64,000 nucleotides of DNA from Paenibacillus sp. FSL H7-0357 (GTDB lineage Bacteria > Bacillota > Bacilli > Paenibacillales > Paenibacillaceae), in assembly GCF_000758525.1 (NCBI RefSeq), contig NZ_CP009241.1, positions 7,607,501-7,671,500 of the forward strand, read 5' to 3'. The stretch's first letter is position 1, and the number at the start of each line of letters is the position of its first letter. The position numbers and the translations under genes are program-made. Below are positions 25,108-33,881 of the stretch, piece after piece. Under the pieces are notes generated by a model. That model was not told the origin of the DNA. It did not search any database and saw only the letters and a program-made list of their open reading frames with translations.

Positions 25108-26019
25108 TTGCCGCTGCTTCAAATACGGGATCTGACCAAGGTCATTGGCCGCAAAACTCTTGTAGACCATGTATCACTGGAAATGGAAAAAGGAGAAATC
25201 ATGGGCCTGCTGGGCCCCAACGGAGCTGGAAAAACAACGACAATCCGCATGATCGTGGGACTGGTCTCCAAATCGGAAGGACAGGTCATTATTGACGGAA
25301 TCGACACCCGGCAGCAATTCTCCGCAGCTATGGGCAAGGTTGGCGTTATCGTGGAACAGCCCGATCTGTACAAATATTTATCCGGATATGACAATCTGAT
25401 CCTCTTCTCAAGAATGAGTCCGGGCGTCACTGAGGACCGGCTGAAGGAGATTATCAAGCTTGTAGGACTGGAGCTGAGCATTTCTGCGAAAGTCAGTACC
25501 TACTCGCTGGGGATGCGGCAGCGTCTCGGCCTGGCTGTAGCGCTGATGCATAAGCCCTCTCTGCTGCTGCTGGATGAACCGACCAATGGCCTTGATCCGG
25601 CGGGCATCCACGAGCTGCGGGAGCATCTGAAGAATCTGGCCCGCCAGGAGAATGTCGGCATTCTGATCTCCAGCCATCTGATGTCGGAAATGGAGATGAT
25701 GTGCGACCGCGTTGCCGTGCTCCAGCAAGGCAAGCTGATCGGAGTGCATCGTTTGTCGGAGCTGGTTCAGGAGGATGACGCGCTCGTCCAGTTCGAGGTT
25801 GACCGGCCCGAGCTGGCGGTGCAAGTACTGCAAGCGTTCCTGTCAGGTGCGGAAATTACTGCCGGCCACAACCAGCTTCGTGTACGCCTACCCAAGAACC
25901 GCATTCCCGAAATCAGCCAGAAGCTGCTGGATTCAGGCATCAACGTATACGGGGTGAACACGGTGAAGCGGACGCTTGAAGACAAATACCTTGAGATTAC
26001 AGGAGGACAAGGACATTGA
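25108..26019 (+). CDS. ABC transporter ATP-binding protein (BcrA type)
   Basis: This 303-residue ATPase has Walker A GPNGAGKTT, signature YSLGMRQRLGLAVAL, Walker B LLLLDEPTNGLDP and a ~80-residue C-terminal extension typical of bacitracin-type and sodium-efflux-type exporters. I place the start at the TTG at 25108, seven bases after GGGAGGGG; an earlier TTG at 25087 lacks a site. It forms an exporter with the membrane protein that overlaps it by TTGA. The divergent kinase-regulator suggests inducible antibiotic or lipid-stress defence. The substrate is not determinable. Confidence 0.9.
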   Translation: MPLLQIRDLTKVIGRKTLVDHVSLEMEKGEIMGLLGPNGAGKTTTIRMIVGLVSKSEGQVIIDGIDTRQQFSAAMGKVGVIVEQPDLYKYLSGYDNLILFSRMSPGVTEDRLKEIIKLVGLELSISAKVSTYSLGMRQRLGLAVALMHKPSLLLLDEPTNGLDPAGIHELREHLKNLARQENVGILISSHLMSEMEMMCDRVAVLQQGKLIGVHRLSELVQEDDALVQFEVDRPELAVQVLQAFLSGAEITAGHNQLRVRLPKNRIPEISQKLLDSGINVYGVNTVKRTLEDKYLEITGGQGH

Positions 26020-26957
26020 AGCTGATCAACTATATCCGAAATGAGAATATGAAGATTTACAAAAGAAAACGCACCTGGGTGCTCATTGCTCTCGTTGCAG
26101 TCTTCGTCATCCTTCAGATCATCAATGTGCGTGCTGGAGATGGGGGCACCGCTGCGGCAGACTGGAGGTCGCAGCTTGAGCAGGAGAATCACCGGCTGGC
26201 AGAGGAAGCTGCCGAACCGGATGCGTTGCAGATTGAAATACGGCAAGCGGAGAAAAACATTTTGCTGAACGAGTACTCCCTGCAGCATAATTTGCCGCCT
26301 GAGACGAATGCCTGGAGCTTTGCGGGGGATCTTTCAGGAAACATTATAGTTGCCGTCTCGCTGATCTCAATCATTATTGCCGGAGAGATTGCAGCTGCCG
26401 AATTTGTGTCCGGCACGATCAAGCTGCTGCTGACCCGCTCGGCCAGCCGGACAGAGGTGTATACCGCCAAATATATTGCCGCGATCCTGTTCGGACTGGG
26501 GTTGACGCTGCTCGGCCTTCTGCTCTCCCTGCTGTTCGGGGGAATCATGTTCGGCTGGGGCGGTCTTGGAGACAGCTATATGTATGTGCGGGATCACACC
26601 GTGCACCAAACGCCCATGCTGCTTTCAATCCTTGGCAGTTACTTGTTCCATCTGCCGTTTCTGTTGATTTCAGTTACATTGGCTTTTATGATATCTGCGG
26701 GTTTTCGCAGTCCTATCTTTGCTATCGTCATTCCCTTGTTCGTTTCCGTGGCCGGATTTGTCATTTCCATCGCCATGAACGGCTGGACGTGGACCCGTTT
26801 CTTTATTTTCTCCCATTCCGACCTTAGCGGTTATTTCTTGGGTGATCCGGCGGTGAAAGGCATGACGCTCGGCTTCTCTCTGGCTTTTATAGGACTTCAT
26901 CTGGCAGTCATGCATCTTCTTTCGCACACCCTGTTCGTCAAACGTGATGTCTCATAA
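26016..26957 (+). CDS. ABC transporter permease (ABC-2 type)
   Basis: This 313-residue membrane protein has an N-terminal helix (RTWVLIALVAVFVILQII). A hydrophilic loop of about 80 residues follows, then five hydrophobic segments, the layout of BcrB-like ABC-2 permeases. The motif ISIIIAGEIAAAEFVSGTIKLLLTRSASR matches the conserved cytoplasmic loop after the second helix. It starts at a TTG overlapping the ATPase stop (TTGA), so translation is coupled. It acts with the ATPase in the membrane. Confidence 0.88.
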   Translation: MKLINYIRNENMKIYKRKRTWVLIALVAVFVILQIINVRAGDGGTAAADWRSQLEQENHRLAEEAAEPDALQIEIRQAEKNILLNEYSLQHNLPPETNAWSFAGDLSGNIIVAVSLISIIIAGEIAAAEFVSGTIKLLLTRSASRTEVYTAKYIAAILFGLGLTLLGLLLSLLFGGIMFGWGGLGDSYMYVRDHTVHQTPMLLSILGSYLFHLPFLLISVTLAFMISAGFRSPIFAIVIPLFVSVAGFVISIAMNGWTWTRFFIFSHSDLSGYFLGDPAVKGMTLGFSLAFIGLHLAVMHLLSHTLFVKRDVS

Positions 26958-27004
26958 CGGTACACAATGCTCTTCCATATTAAATTTAGAAAAGGGGAAT
27001 TCCA

Positions 27005-27697
27005 ATGCGCTGGACATGGAGATTATTAATCGTAGGTTGCCTGCTGCTAGTAACCGCTTGTAGCAAGGGCGCAGAAACATCGTCAACTCAGAAGCTTGAA
27101 CTGCAGGCTGACAAGCTGACGAAGCTGGTTATAGATAACCGCAACGGAGAAATTGAAGTAAACGGTGCAGACACGGATACGATTGAAGTCACCGCCGTGG
27201 TCACCGCCAAAGGCATAAGTATGGATAAATTGAAGCTGAAGCTGCGGGCAGAAGAGGCTACTGCTTATTTGGATGCTTCCTTTGGCGGCCAGATGCTGGC
27301 TATGGGTTCCGGGGCCGTAGATCTGGAGATTACACTTCCGCGTGAACTCGCTGTGAAGCTGGACTCGCATAGAGATGGCAAACTTAAGGTTGCCGATCTC
27401 TCGGCTCCGCTGGAGGTGGACAACGTGAACGGAGATCTGGAGGTTATCGACACCAAAGGTCCGGTAACACTCTCCAGCCGGGACGGCGATATCACCGTGC
27501 GCAATATTGGTACCGATGTTGATATCGATAATATCAATGGACATGTTGTGGTAACCCAAGTAGAAGGTTCGGCCGAGGTTGCTGTCGGAGACGGGTCCCT
27601 GGATATGGATCACATTACGGGCGATGCCGTGATTTCCCAGACCGGGAATGGTGAAATTAAGCTTGGAACCATTGGCGGAAACGTTAGCCGGAAATAG
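27005..27697 (+). CDS. DUF4097-family lipoprotein
   Basis: This 230-residue lipoprotein has a lipobox at LLLVTAC (cysteine at about residue 20). It carries a repetitive beta-rich region of DUF4097 type (LEVDNVNGDLEVIDTKGPVTLSSRDGDITVRNI, then VDIDNINGHVVVTQVEGSAEV). It follows the ABC permease by 47 bases and a ribosome binding site (AAAGGGGAATTCC), so it is probably the third gene of that operon. It may shield or sense at the outer face of the membrane; no function is established. Its end overlaps the convergent histidine-kinase gene by 14 bases. Confidence 0.85.
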   Translation: MRWTWRLLIVGCLLLVTACSKGAETSSTQKLELQADKLTKLVIDNRNGEIEVNGADTDTIEVTAVVTAKGISMDKLKLKLRAEEATAYLDASFGGQMLAMGSGAVDLEITLPRELAVKLDSHRDGKLKVADLSAPLEVDNVNGDLEVIDTKGPVTLSSRDGDITVRNIGTDVDIDNINGHVVVTQVEGSAEVAVGDGSLDMDHITGDAVISQTGNGEIKLGTIGGNVSRK

Positions 27698-29459
27698 CAG
27701 CCGCCAGACCATCCCAAATAAGCCGGATTTCCGTTCCTTTGCCGGGGGCGGAACTCACGGTGATCTGTCCACCCATCGCCTCAACCAAGCCCTTGGAGAT
27801 CGCCATGCCCAGACCCGAACCGTTCGTTGTGGAAGCCGTATCTCCCCCGCGGTAATACCGCTCGAATAAATTCGCCGCCGTCTGCTCATCCATCCCCTGG
27901 CCATTGTCGCGGAAAATAATAACCAATCCGCCGGTATCCATCGCACTCAGTGTTACGGTAAGCTGCGTATCCGAAGAATTATGCAGCAGCGCATTGGCCG
28001 TTAAATTGCCGACGACCCTCTCCATCCAAGGCCGATAGATCCTGGCGGTAATTTCTGTGTCAGGGGATTGATAAATGATCCGCCCCTCTCCATACTCCGG
28101 GTTGGCTGCGGCCTGTTCCAGCGCATTGCCAAGCCAGGCTCTCATCTCCACGGCCTCGGTCTGCGGGACATGAATACCCGACCTCAGCCGGTAGGTAATG
28201 GCCAAATCGCTGATCAGCGTATCCATATGCGCCGACTTCTCCAGCATGATTGCAGAGAACTTGCGGACTTCTTCAGAGGACCAGTCATAAGTATCCTCGG
28301 CGAGCAAATGGGCATAGCCTTTAATGGAGGAGAGCGGGGTTTTCAAATCATGGGTAATGCCGGTAATCCATTCTTCCCGCAGGGTCTCTGTCCGCTGCCG
28401 CCGGTCCTCGTCACGCCGCAGAATCTCAGTCAGCTGGTCCAATGACAGCATGACATCGGCAAAGATAGAATAACGCCGCTTCCACTTGCCTGACTTCAGC
28501 CGGCTGCGCGGACGGCCTTTGCGGTCCACCGGTTCGTCATAAGAGCCCTGCCCGAGGGAATCGAGCCAGGCCAGCATATGGAACATCGGAGCGCCGAAGC
28601 GGCGCGCGTTCAAGAAGGACAGAAGCGCAAAGATCAGCAGCGTCGCCCCCAGCATCCCGGCAATTCCAGTCAGTACAATACGCATTTCTGCGGAGATCAG
28701 GGGGGCCTTGGCCGATGACTTCGCCGCATCATTGGGCAAGCTTACCACCCAGGTCTGGCCGGTATCTTCATTATAGTCAAACGCCATACGGTATCCGTAT
28801 CTTCCCTCATACTTCGAGCGCAAGGCAAGCTCTTGTACAGTATATTTGGCTGGAGCAGAATCCGGCCGGTTAAAAGCCGCCACCTCACTGCCCTCCGGAT
28901 TAAGCAGCTGCACATAACCGCCAAGCGCCTGGATCCGGCTTTCTGTCTTCGCTGAAAGCAGCAGCTTCCCCTCCGCATAGGAGGAAGGTTCTTCGCTGAC
29001 CGCTTGCAATAGCGGCTTAAGCACCTCAGGCACCCCATAGAGAAGCGTGTACATTCTGCCGTGTTTCTCCTGAATCCAGAGGTAGACGTCATACGGGAAA
29101 CCCTGCTGCTGCTGCTGCCAATAGGCGGCCAGCTCTCCCGGATTATACTGCGCCGGAACATCAGAAGGCGTGTTGTAGGACTTCTCTACTTTTCCGTTCT
29201 CATCCAGACTTTGCAGCCAGCCTTTATTTTGCTTGACCTGCTCCAGCAGCTTCGGGTCGAAGATAATGCCGTCCGCTCCGAACTCGGAGGACTCAACCAG
29301 CCTTTCCAAACCCACAGAAACAAAATTATCGGTGAGATTAATCTCCGAAAGCCGCAGCAGCACCCACATGACGGTGATTGCCGCAATAAGCAGCACAACC
29401 ATTCCGGCGATGGCCGAATGCAGCACGAACCGGAGGGTCAGACGCCTTTTCATCTTCAT
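27684..29459 (-). CDS. Sensor histidine kinase (HisKA/HATPase)
   Basis: This 591-residue sensor has a first membrane helix at about 12-34 and a ~230-residue extracytoplasmic region. A second helix (VLTGIAGMLGATLLIFALLSFL) and a linker follow, then the HisKA box with GITHDLKTPLSSIKGYAHLL and an ATPase domain. The ATPase domain has NLTANALLHN, FRDNGQGMD and TNGSGLGMAISK. The substrate signal is unknown. Its ATG overlaps the response-regulator stop by four bases (29456-29459), so the two are one operon with the regulator first. It runs towards the DUF4097 gene and overlaps its end. Confidence 0.92.
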   Translation of the reverse strand: MKMKRRLTLRFVLHSAIAGMVVLLIAAITVMWVLLRLSEINLTDNFVSVGLERLVESSEFGADGIIFDPKLLEQVKQNKGWLQSLDENGKVEKSYNTPSDVPAQYNPGELAAYWQQQQQGFPYDVYLWIQEKHGRMYTLLYGVPEVLKPLLQAVSEEPSSYAEGKLLLSAKTESRIQALGGYVQLLNPEGSEVAAFNRPDSAPAKYTVQELALRSKYEGRYGYRMAFDYNEDTGQTWVVSLPNDAAKSSAKAPLISAEMRIVLTGIAGMLGATLLIFALLSFLNARRFGAPMFHMLAWLDSLGQGSYDEPVDRKGRPRSRLKSGKWKRRYSIFADVMLSLDQLTEILRRDEDRRQRTETLREEWITGITHDLKTPLSSIKGYAHLLAEDTYDWSSEEVRKFSAIMLEKSAHMDTLISDLAITYRLRSGIHVPQTEAVEMRAWLGNALEQAAANPEYGEGRIIYQSPDTEITARIYRPWMERVVGNLTANALLHNSSDTQLTVTLSAMDTGGLVIIFRDNGQGMDEQTAANLFERYYRGGDTASTTNGSGLGMAISKGLVEAMGGQITVSSAPGKGTEIRLIWDGLAAAISG

Positions 29460-30253
29460 ACCTGTCCCTTTTCCCTCCCGCTGCGCTGTACCAGCTTATA
29501 TCCCAGTCCTCTAACGTTGACCAGATACACGGGATTGGCAGGCTCCAGCTCTATCCTTTCGCGTATACGGTGAATATGTACCATAACTGTATTATCGTCA
29601 CTCAGCGCGGCCTCGCCCCATACCCGTTCGTACAGCTCGCTTTTGGTGAACAGCCGGTTCGGATGCTTGCAGAAAAATAACAGCAATTGAAACACCAGCG
29701 CCGGACAGGTGACCACTTCCCCCTCCACTCTCAGTTCGCCCGCCGTCTCATCCACCTGGAATCTTCCGAAATCATAGCTAATGTTCTGCTGAAGCGGCTG
29801 CCGCTCCTGCCTGGCATTTCCCTGGGGAGGCTGTCCGTGTTGCCCCTCTTTATTTTGAACAGGCTCCGGCCCGCCCGCGTCACCCAGATAACGGCGAAGC
29901 TGCGAACGGATCCGGGCCACCAGCTCCAGCGGATTGAACGGTTTCGTGATATAATCATCGCCGCCGACCGCAAAACCGGTAAGCTTGTCAAAATCCGAAA
30001 TACGCGCAGACAAAAATAGCACCGGCGCATTCGTCGTCTGCCGCAGGAAAGGGCAAATATCAATCCCGCTGCGCCCCGGCAGCATCACATCCAGCACAAT
30101 CAGGTCATACACCTTGCTCTGGCAGGCCAGAATAGCAGCTTCACCCGTACCCGCCGAATCTATATCCGTGAATCCTTCTTTATAAAGTACCGTCTTGATC
30201 AGCTCAACAATGGACGCCTCGTCATCGACGAGCAGAATGGCAGCATGGTTCAT
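29456..30253 (-). CDS. OmpR-family response regulator
   Basis: This 265-residue regulator has a receiver domain at 1-120 with the phospho-acceptor at D55 (DLIVLDVMLPGRSG). A glutamine- and glycine-rich linker of about 40 residues (PQGNARQERQPLQQ), longer than usual, follows. A winged-helix DNA-binding domain closes the protein (FTKSELYERVWGEAALSDDNTVMVHIHRIRERIE). It is translated just ahead of its kinase. Targets are unknown; the nearby M23 lipoprotein gene at 30465, divergent from it, is a candidate. Confidence 0.93.
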   Translation of the reverse strand: MNHAAILLVDDEASIVELIKTVLYKEGFTDIDSAGTGEAAILACQSKVYDLIVLDVMLPGRSGIDICPFLRQTTNAPVLFLSARISDFDKLTGFAVGGDDYITKPFNPLELVARIRSQLRRYLGDAGGPEPVQNKEGQHGQPPQGNARQERQPLQQNISYDFGRFQVDETAGELRVEGEVVTCPALVFQLLLFFCKHPNRLFTKSELYERVWGEAALSDDNTVMVHIHRIRERIELEPANPVYLVNVRGLGYKLVQRSGREKGQV

Positions 30254-30464
30254 GCCAGTTCCCCTTTCGATCTAGTAATCGCAACTATCATAACATGATT
30301 GGCTCCGCCAGACTGGCCGCACAACCTTAACAATAGCTTAATTCGTCTGCCAAAACCGTTGTTCAAAGTTAAGCAACCGTTAATGCAGTGTTATACTGGC
30401 GGAAATACTGACTAGCTACAATAAAGAGACGATAAGACAACAGCACTGCCGGGAGGAAAAACAT

Positions 30465-31514
30465 ATGCGAAGCATCAGCAAAATGATGGCCGGTACGACG
30501 GTCTTGGCCGTCTTATTATCAGCCTGTGGAGGAGAGAATTCGATGAATAACAGTCCGGAGGCATCAGCATCTGCCAGCCCCACAGAGGAGGTAGCACAAG
30601 TTACGCCTTCCGCATCCCCTGAAATCAGCAAAAGCGGACAACAGCCCGTACAGCCGGAGAATTTGGCCGGGGCCCTGTTAAGCGGCAATTTCAGCGGGAT
30701 TTATGAGCGGTTCAGCCCTGAATTCAAGCAGCAAATCAGTGAAGATGAGGTCAAGGAGATGGGTTCGGCGTTTATTCAAGGGGTCACTGCCTTTGAGCCT
30801 TCCACCGTAATGCGGCTGAATGGCGCCGAACACCGGATATGGACAAGCGATGAGGGCGACAAGGGGATTATTGCTGTTTTTGATGAAGCGGGCGTCATTC
30901 ACGGCCTGAACATCACGGAGCTGACCACCTATCCCGAGACAGATAAGGCATTGACCCTGACTGCCATGACGCTGCCGTTCCAAGGGGATTGGTTTGTATT
31001 CTGGGGCGGCAACAACGTGCTGAACAATTATCATTATGAGTACGAAAGCCAGCGCTACGCCTATGATTTCGTGCAGGAAGTGAATGGACTTTCATACGAA
31101 GGAGATCCGCTGCGCAATGAGAGCTACCATGCTTTCGGGAAGAATGTCACCGCCCCTGCTGACGGAATCGTCACCGAAGTCATAAATGATATCCCCGATA
31201 ATACCCCTGTGGGCGTGATGAATGAAAAAGAACCCCCAGGCAATCTGGTCGTGATTGACCATGGCGGGGAATACAGCTTTTTGGCCCATCTGAAGCAAGG
31301 TTCGGTCACCGTAAAAAAAGGCGATTCAGTCAAAACGGGCGATATCATTGGGAAGCTTGGCAATTCCGGCAACTCCAGCGAGCCGCATCTGCATTACCAG
31401 GTATCGGACGGAGCCGACCTGTTCGGCTCCCGGTCCCTCCATATCCGGTGGAAGGACAATCTTAATCCGCTGAAGGGCCAGACTGTAACCGGCAAGGCCG
31501 CTGCAAACCGCTAA
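30465..31514 (+). CDS. M23-family metallopeptidase lipoprotein
   Basis: This 349-residue protein has a lipobox (VLLSAC, cysteine at 21), then a low-complexity Ser/Pro/Ala linker. A DUF3887-like domain follows at about 65-145 (LSGNFSGIYERFSPEFKQQISEDEVKEMGSAF). A LytM/M23 domain closes it, with the metal-ligand motifs HAFGKNV-like YHAFGKNVTAPADG, IDHGGEYSFLAHL and HLHYQV. M23 enzymes cleave peptidoglycan cross-bridges, but I do not see every expected histidine-aspartate pair as cleanly as in the LysM protein at 52.3 kb, so activity is uncertain. It starts after CGGGAGGAAAAA and is divergent from the two-component regulator. Confidence 0.8.
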   Translation: MRSISKMMAGTTVLAVLLSACGGENSMNNSPEASASASPTEEVAQVTPSASPEISKSGQQPVQPENLAGALLSGNFSGIYERFSPEFKQQISEDEVKEMGSAFIQGVTAFEPSTVMRLNGAEHRIWTSDEGDKGIIAVFDEAGVIHGLNITELTTYPETDKALTLTAMTLPFQGDWFVFWGGNNVLNNYHYEYESQRYAYDFVQEVNGLSYEGDPLRNESYHAFGKNVTAPADGIVTEVINDIPDNTPVGVMNEKEPPGNLVVIDHGGEYSFLAHLKQGSVTVKKGDSVKTGDIIGKLGNSGNSSEPHLHYQVSDGADLFGSRSLHIRWKDNLNPLKGQTVTGKAAANR

Positions 31515-31589
31515 CAGCTCAGGAAAAGAAGAATGAACATGATAGGATACGCCTGAGACAAGTACCTTAATCTGCATAGTATAAACTGG

Positions 31590-31613
31590 ACCCTGCTGAT
31601 GGCAGGGTTCTTT
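31590..31613 (+). terminator. Terminator of the M23 lipoprotein gene
   Basis: ACCCTGC pairs with GCAGGGT over a five-base loop and is followed by TCTTTTT. It lies about 75 bases after the stop. Confidence 0.8.
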
Positions 31614-31696
31614 TTCCTTCTATAGAAACAGCAAAAGGACGTGCTATGACGTCCTCTTTTTCATTTGTTGTGCAAAAGAATCCGAATGCTTGCCCT

Positions 31697-32047
31697 CTAG
31701 TGCTCTTCCGTCTTCTCCATAAACAGCAGCTTTGACTCACCAGCCGATTCATAGGCCTCCAATATGGAATCCAGCAGGCCGGGGAACCGCTCTTCCAGGT
31801 CATCGGAGCGCAGCGACAGCAGGCGCTGTGTTCCCTGGGCACGGGTGTGGACGACTCCCGCCTCACGCAGCGTGCGGGCATGATGCGACATGGTCGATTT
31901 GGCGATAGGGACATTAAAGCTGTTGCAGGCCTGTTCACCATGCTTGCGGATTTCCGAAACAACATATAATCGAAGAGGATCGCTGAGCGCATACAATACC
32001 GAAGCAAGCTGAATGTCTTTACGGTCCGGATGATACAGTATCTTCAT
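31697..32047 (-). CDS. ArsR-family winged-helix regulator
   Basis: This 116-residue repressor has the ArsR DNA-binding fold: ASVLYALSDPLRLYVVSEIRKHGE, then IAKSTMSHHARTLREAGVVHTRAQGTQRLLSLR. A single cysteine (QACNSF) precedes the recognition helix, but there is no clear metal-binding cluster. The ATG at 32047 follows AAAGGGG. It is divergent from the MFS exporter gene at 32184, and a GTTCG-N8-CGAAC palindrome lies between them, so it probably controls that gene and itself. Confidence 0.88.
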   Translation of the reverse strand: MKILYHPDRKDIQLASVLYALSDPLRLYVVSEIRKHGEQACNSFNVPIAKSTMSHHARTLREAGVVHTRAQGTQRLLSLRSDDLEERFPGLLDSILEAYESAGESKLLFMEKTEEH

Positions 32048-32137
32048 AGATAAATATCCCCTTTGTGGTGCAGATGGGTGCAAAATATTTTAAAATCCCT
32101 AATTGCATTTTACCTTACTGCATGCTATATTTCAATT

Positions 32138-32155
32138 GTTCGTAAGTAATCGAAC
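32138..32155. promoter_or_regulatory. Palindrome between the arsR-type and MFS genes
   Basis: GTTCG-TAAGTAAT-CGAAC (18 bases) is centred in the divergent promoter region. It is a candidate operator for the ArsR-family protein. Confidence 0.5.
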
Positions 32156-32183
32156 TATCAAACAATAAAGGAGTGGCCCTCAC

Positions 32184-33578
32184 ATGAGCTCAAGCTCTAC
32201 ATATCCACCTGCAGTGGACAGCTCAGCCTCTTCGGTGGAAGCCACTCTTCCACGGGAAGGGCTGCTGACCGTTCTGTTCAGTGTCGCCATTGTACTCGTT
32301 ATAATGAATACCGCCATGTTCAACCTGGCATTGCCCGATGTGACTGAAACATTCGGTATCACGGCTGCATCTGCTTCCTGGATCGTAACCGGGTATTCAA
32401 TCATGTTCTCCATTGCCTCCATCACATTCAGCCGGCTCTCCGACTTCCTGCCGATTCGCAGGCTGCTTACTATAGGTCTGCTGACGCTTGGTCTGGCGGC
32501 GATTGCCGGCTTCTTCAGTTCGAATTTCGTATTTCTGCTGATTGTACGTATTGCGCAGGCCTCCGGTGCAGGCGCGGTGATGTCCCTGTCACTCGTGCTG
32601 TTCACCCGCTATGTCCCGCTGGCCCGCCGCGGCAAAGCAATGGCGACCATCATGTCTGCGGTTTCGCTTGGCCTGGGTCTCGGTCCGGTGGCCGGCGGAA
32701 GTATCGTCGAATATCTCGGCTGGCACTGGCTGTTCGCCGTTACGGCCGCCATCCTGCTTCTGGTGCCGCTGTTTCTGGTGCTGTTGCCCAGAGAAGTGCC
32801 CCGCCGCGGTTCATTCGACGCGCTCGGCGGACTGTTTCTCGGCATTGGAACGACCGGCCTTCTGCTGTTTCTGACCGGCGGATACTGGATTGCGCTGATC
32901 GCCGGAGTGGCCTCCCTTGCCCTGTTCATCCGCCGCATTGGCAGCATTCCCGATCCGTTCGTAATGCCTGCACTGTTCCGTGACCGGTCCTATCTGGTCC
33001 TGTCGCTGGTCGGAATCGCTTCTTATTTATGCAGCTTTGCCACCTTGTTTCTGCTGCCGCAGATTCTGACCCACCGCTTCGGCTTCAGTGCAAGCCACGC
33101 CGGGCTGGTTATCTTTCCGGGGTCACTGCTGGCGATTATCGTCTCCCGGGGGGTAGGACGGATTATTGACCGATATGGCAATGGGGGCATTCTGCGATAT
33201 GCGCCGCTCCTTGTGCTAACCGCCACCGTCCTGTTTGCTTTGCTCGCCGCGCACTCCTGGATTGCGGTCATGTTGACCTATATGATTATGAGCCTGTCCT
33301 TTACGGCGTTGTCCAGCAGTGTATCCAATGAAATCTCGCGGATTCTCCCTTCTGCCCAGATCGGCTCCGGTATGGGATTGTTTCAGCTGCTTCAGTTTTT
33401 CAGCGGGGCATTCAGCGTAGCTCTGGCAGCCAGCGCCCTGGAGTGGCAGCGCGGATTATCGCTTTCGTCCGCTTACTCTAACATCTACTGGGGACTTTCA
33501 CTTGCCGCAGGAATTGCTATTCTTTCAGCCTTTATGTACCGCCGTAGCAGCCGGACCGGAGAACTGGCAGATGCTTAA
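32184..33578 (+). CDS. MFS transporter (drug efflux type)
   Basis: This 464-residue transporter has about 12-14 predicted membrane helices. The first half begins TVLFSVAIVLVIMNTAMFNLALPDVTETFGI and contains the motif WIVTGYSIMFSIASITFSRLSDFLPIRRL, typical of the DHA family of drug/H+ antiporters. The second half has the characteristic VFPGSLLAII-like and PSAQIGSGMG motifs. The start follows AAGGAG. It is divergent from the ArsR-type regulator and ends in a terminator. The drug or metabolite is not known. Confidence 0.9.
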   Translation: MSSSSTYPPAVDSSASSVEATLPREGLLTVLFSVAIVLVIMNTAMFNLALPDVTETFGITAASASWIVTGYSIMFSIASITFSRLSDFLPIRRLLTIGLLTLGLAAIAGFFSSNFVFLLIVRIAQASGAGAVMSLSLVLFTRYVPLARRGKAMATIMSAVSLGLGLGPVAGGSIVEYLGWHWLFAVTAAILLLVPLFLVLLPREVPRRGSFDALGGLFLGIGTTGLLLFLTGGYWIALIAGVASLALFIRRIGSIPDPFVMPALFRDRSYLVLSLVGIASYLCSFATLFLLPQILTHRFGFSASHAGLVIFPGSLLAIIVSRGVGRIIDRYGNGGILRYAPLLVLTATVLFALLAAHSWIAVMLTYMIMSLSFTALSSSVSNEISRILPSAQIGSGMGLFQLLQFFSGAFSVALAASALEWQRGLSLSSAYSNIYWGLSLAAGIAILSAFMYRRSSRTGELADA

Positions 33579-33597
33579 TTCCCTATATTTCCACAAA

Positions 33598-33640
33598 AAA
33601 GCACCGGGCCGCTTGTAACTACAGCAGCCCGGTGCTTTCT
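33598..33640. terminator. Terminator between MFS and CxxH/CxxC genes
   Basis: AAAGCACCGGGC pairs with GCCCGGTGCTTT with T and A runs on either side, so it can end transcripts from both directions. Confidence 0.85.
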
Positions 33641-33669
33641 ACTCTTGCCTGATTACTTATTGAAGGTCC

Positions 33670-33837
33670 CTAGACCACCAAATACTCCGCATTTTTCTCG
33701 CATTCCGCACATTTCGCCGGCGGGTCCCAGTCCGAGAACTCGGTTTCCTTCAGATCCACAATATCCGGTGCATCCTCGTACTCGTCTACAAACTTGTCGA
33801 TGGCCAGCTCCACATGTTCCTTACACACTACGTACAT
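33670..33837 (-). CDS. CxxH/CxxC family mini-protein
   Basis: This 55-residue protein starts MYVVCKEHVELAIDKFVDEY and carries C5-x-x-H8 and C43-x-x-C46 (CAEC), the signature of the Bacillota-specific CxxH/CxxC family, presumably a zinc site. The middle is acidic (EDAPDIVDLKETEFSDWDPP). The ATG at 33837 follows AAAGGG. Its function is unknown. In Bacillus and Paenibacillus it is typically near rlmH, consistent with its presence here. It lies between a terminator and the oligoendopeptidase gene, 45 bases after the latter. Confidence 0.8.
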   Translation of the reverse strand: MYVVCKEHVELAIDKFVDEYEDAPDIVDLKETEFSDWDPPAKCAECEKNAEYLVV

Positions 33838-33881
33838 TCAATCAAGCATCCCTTTCTGTGCCGCTGCGGCGTATACTCCTT

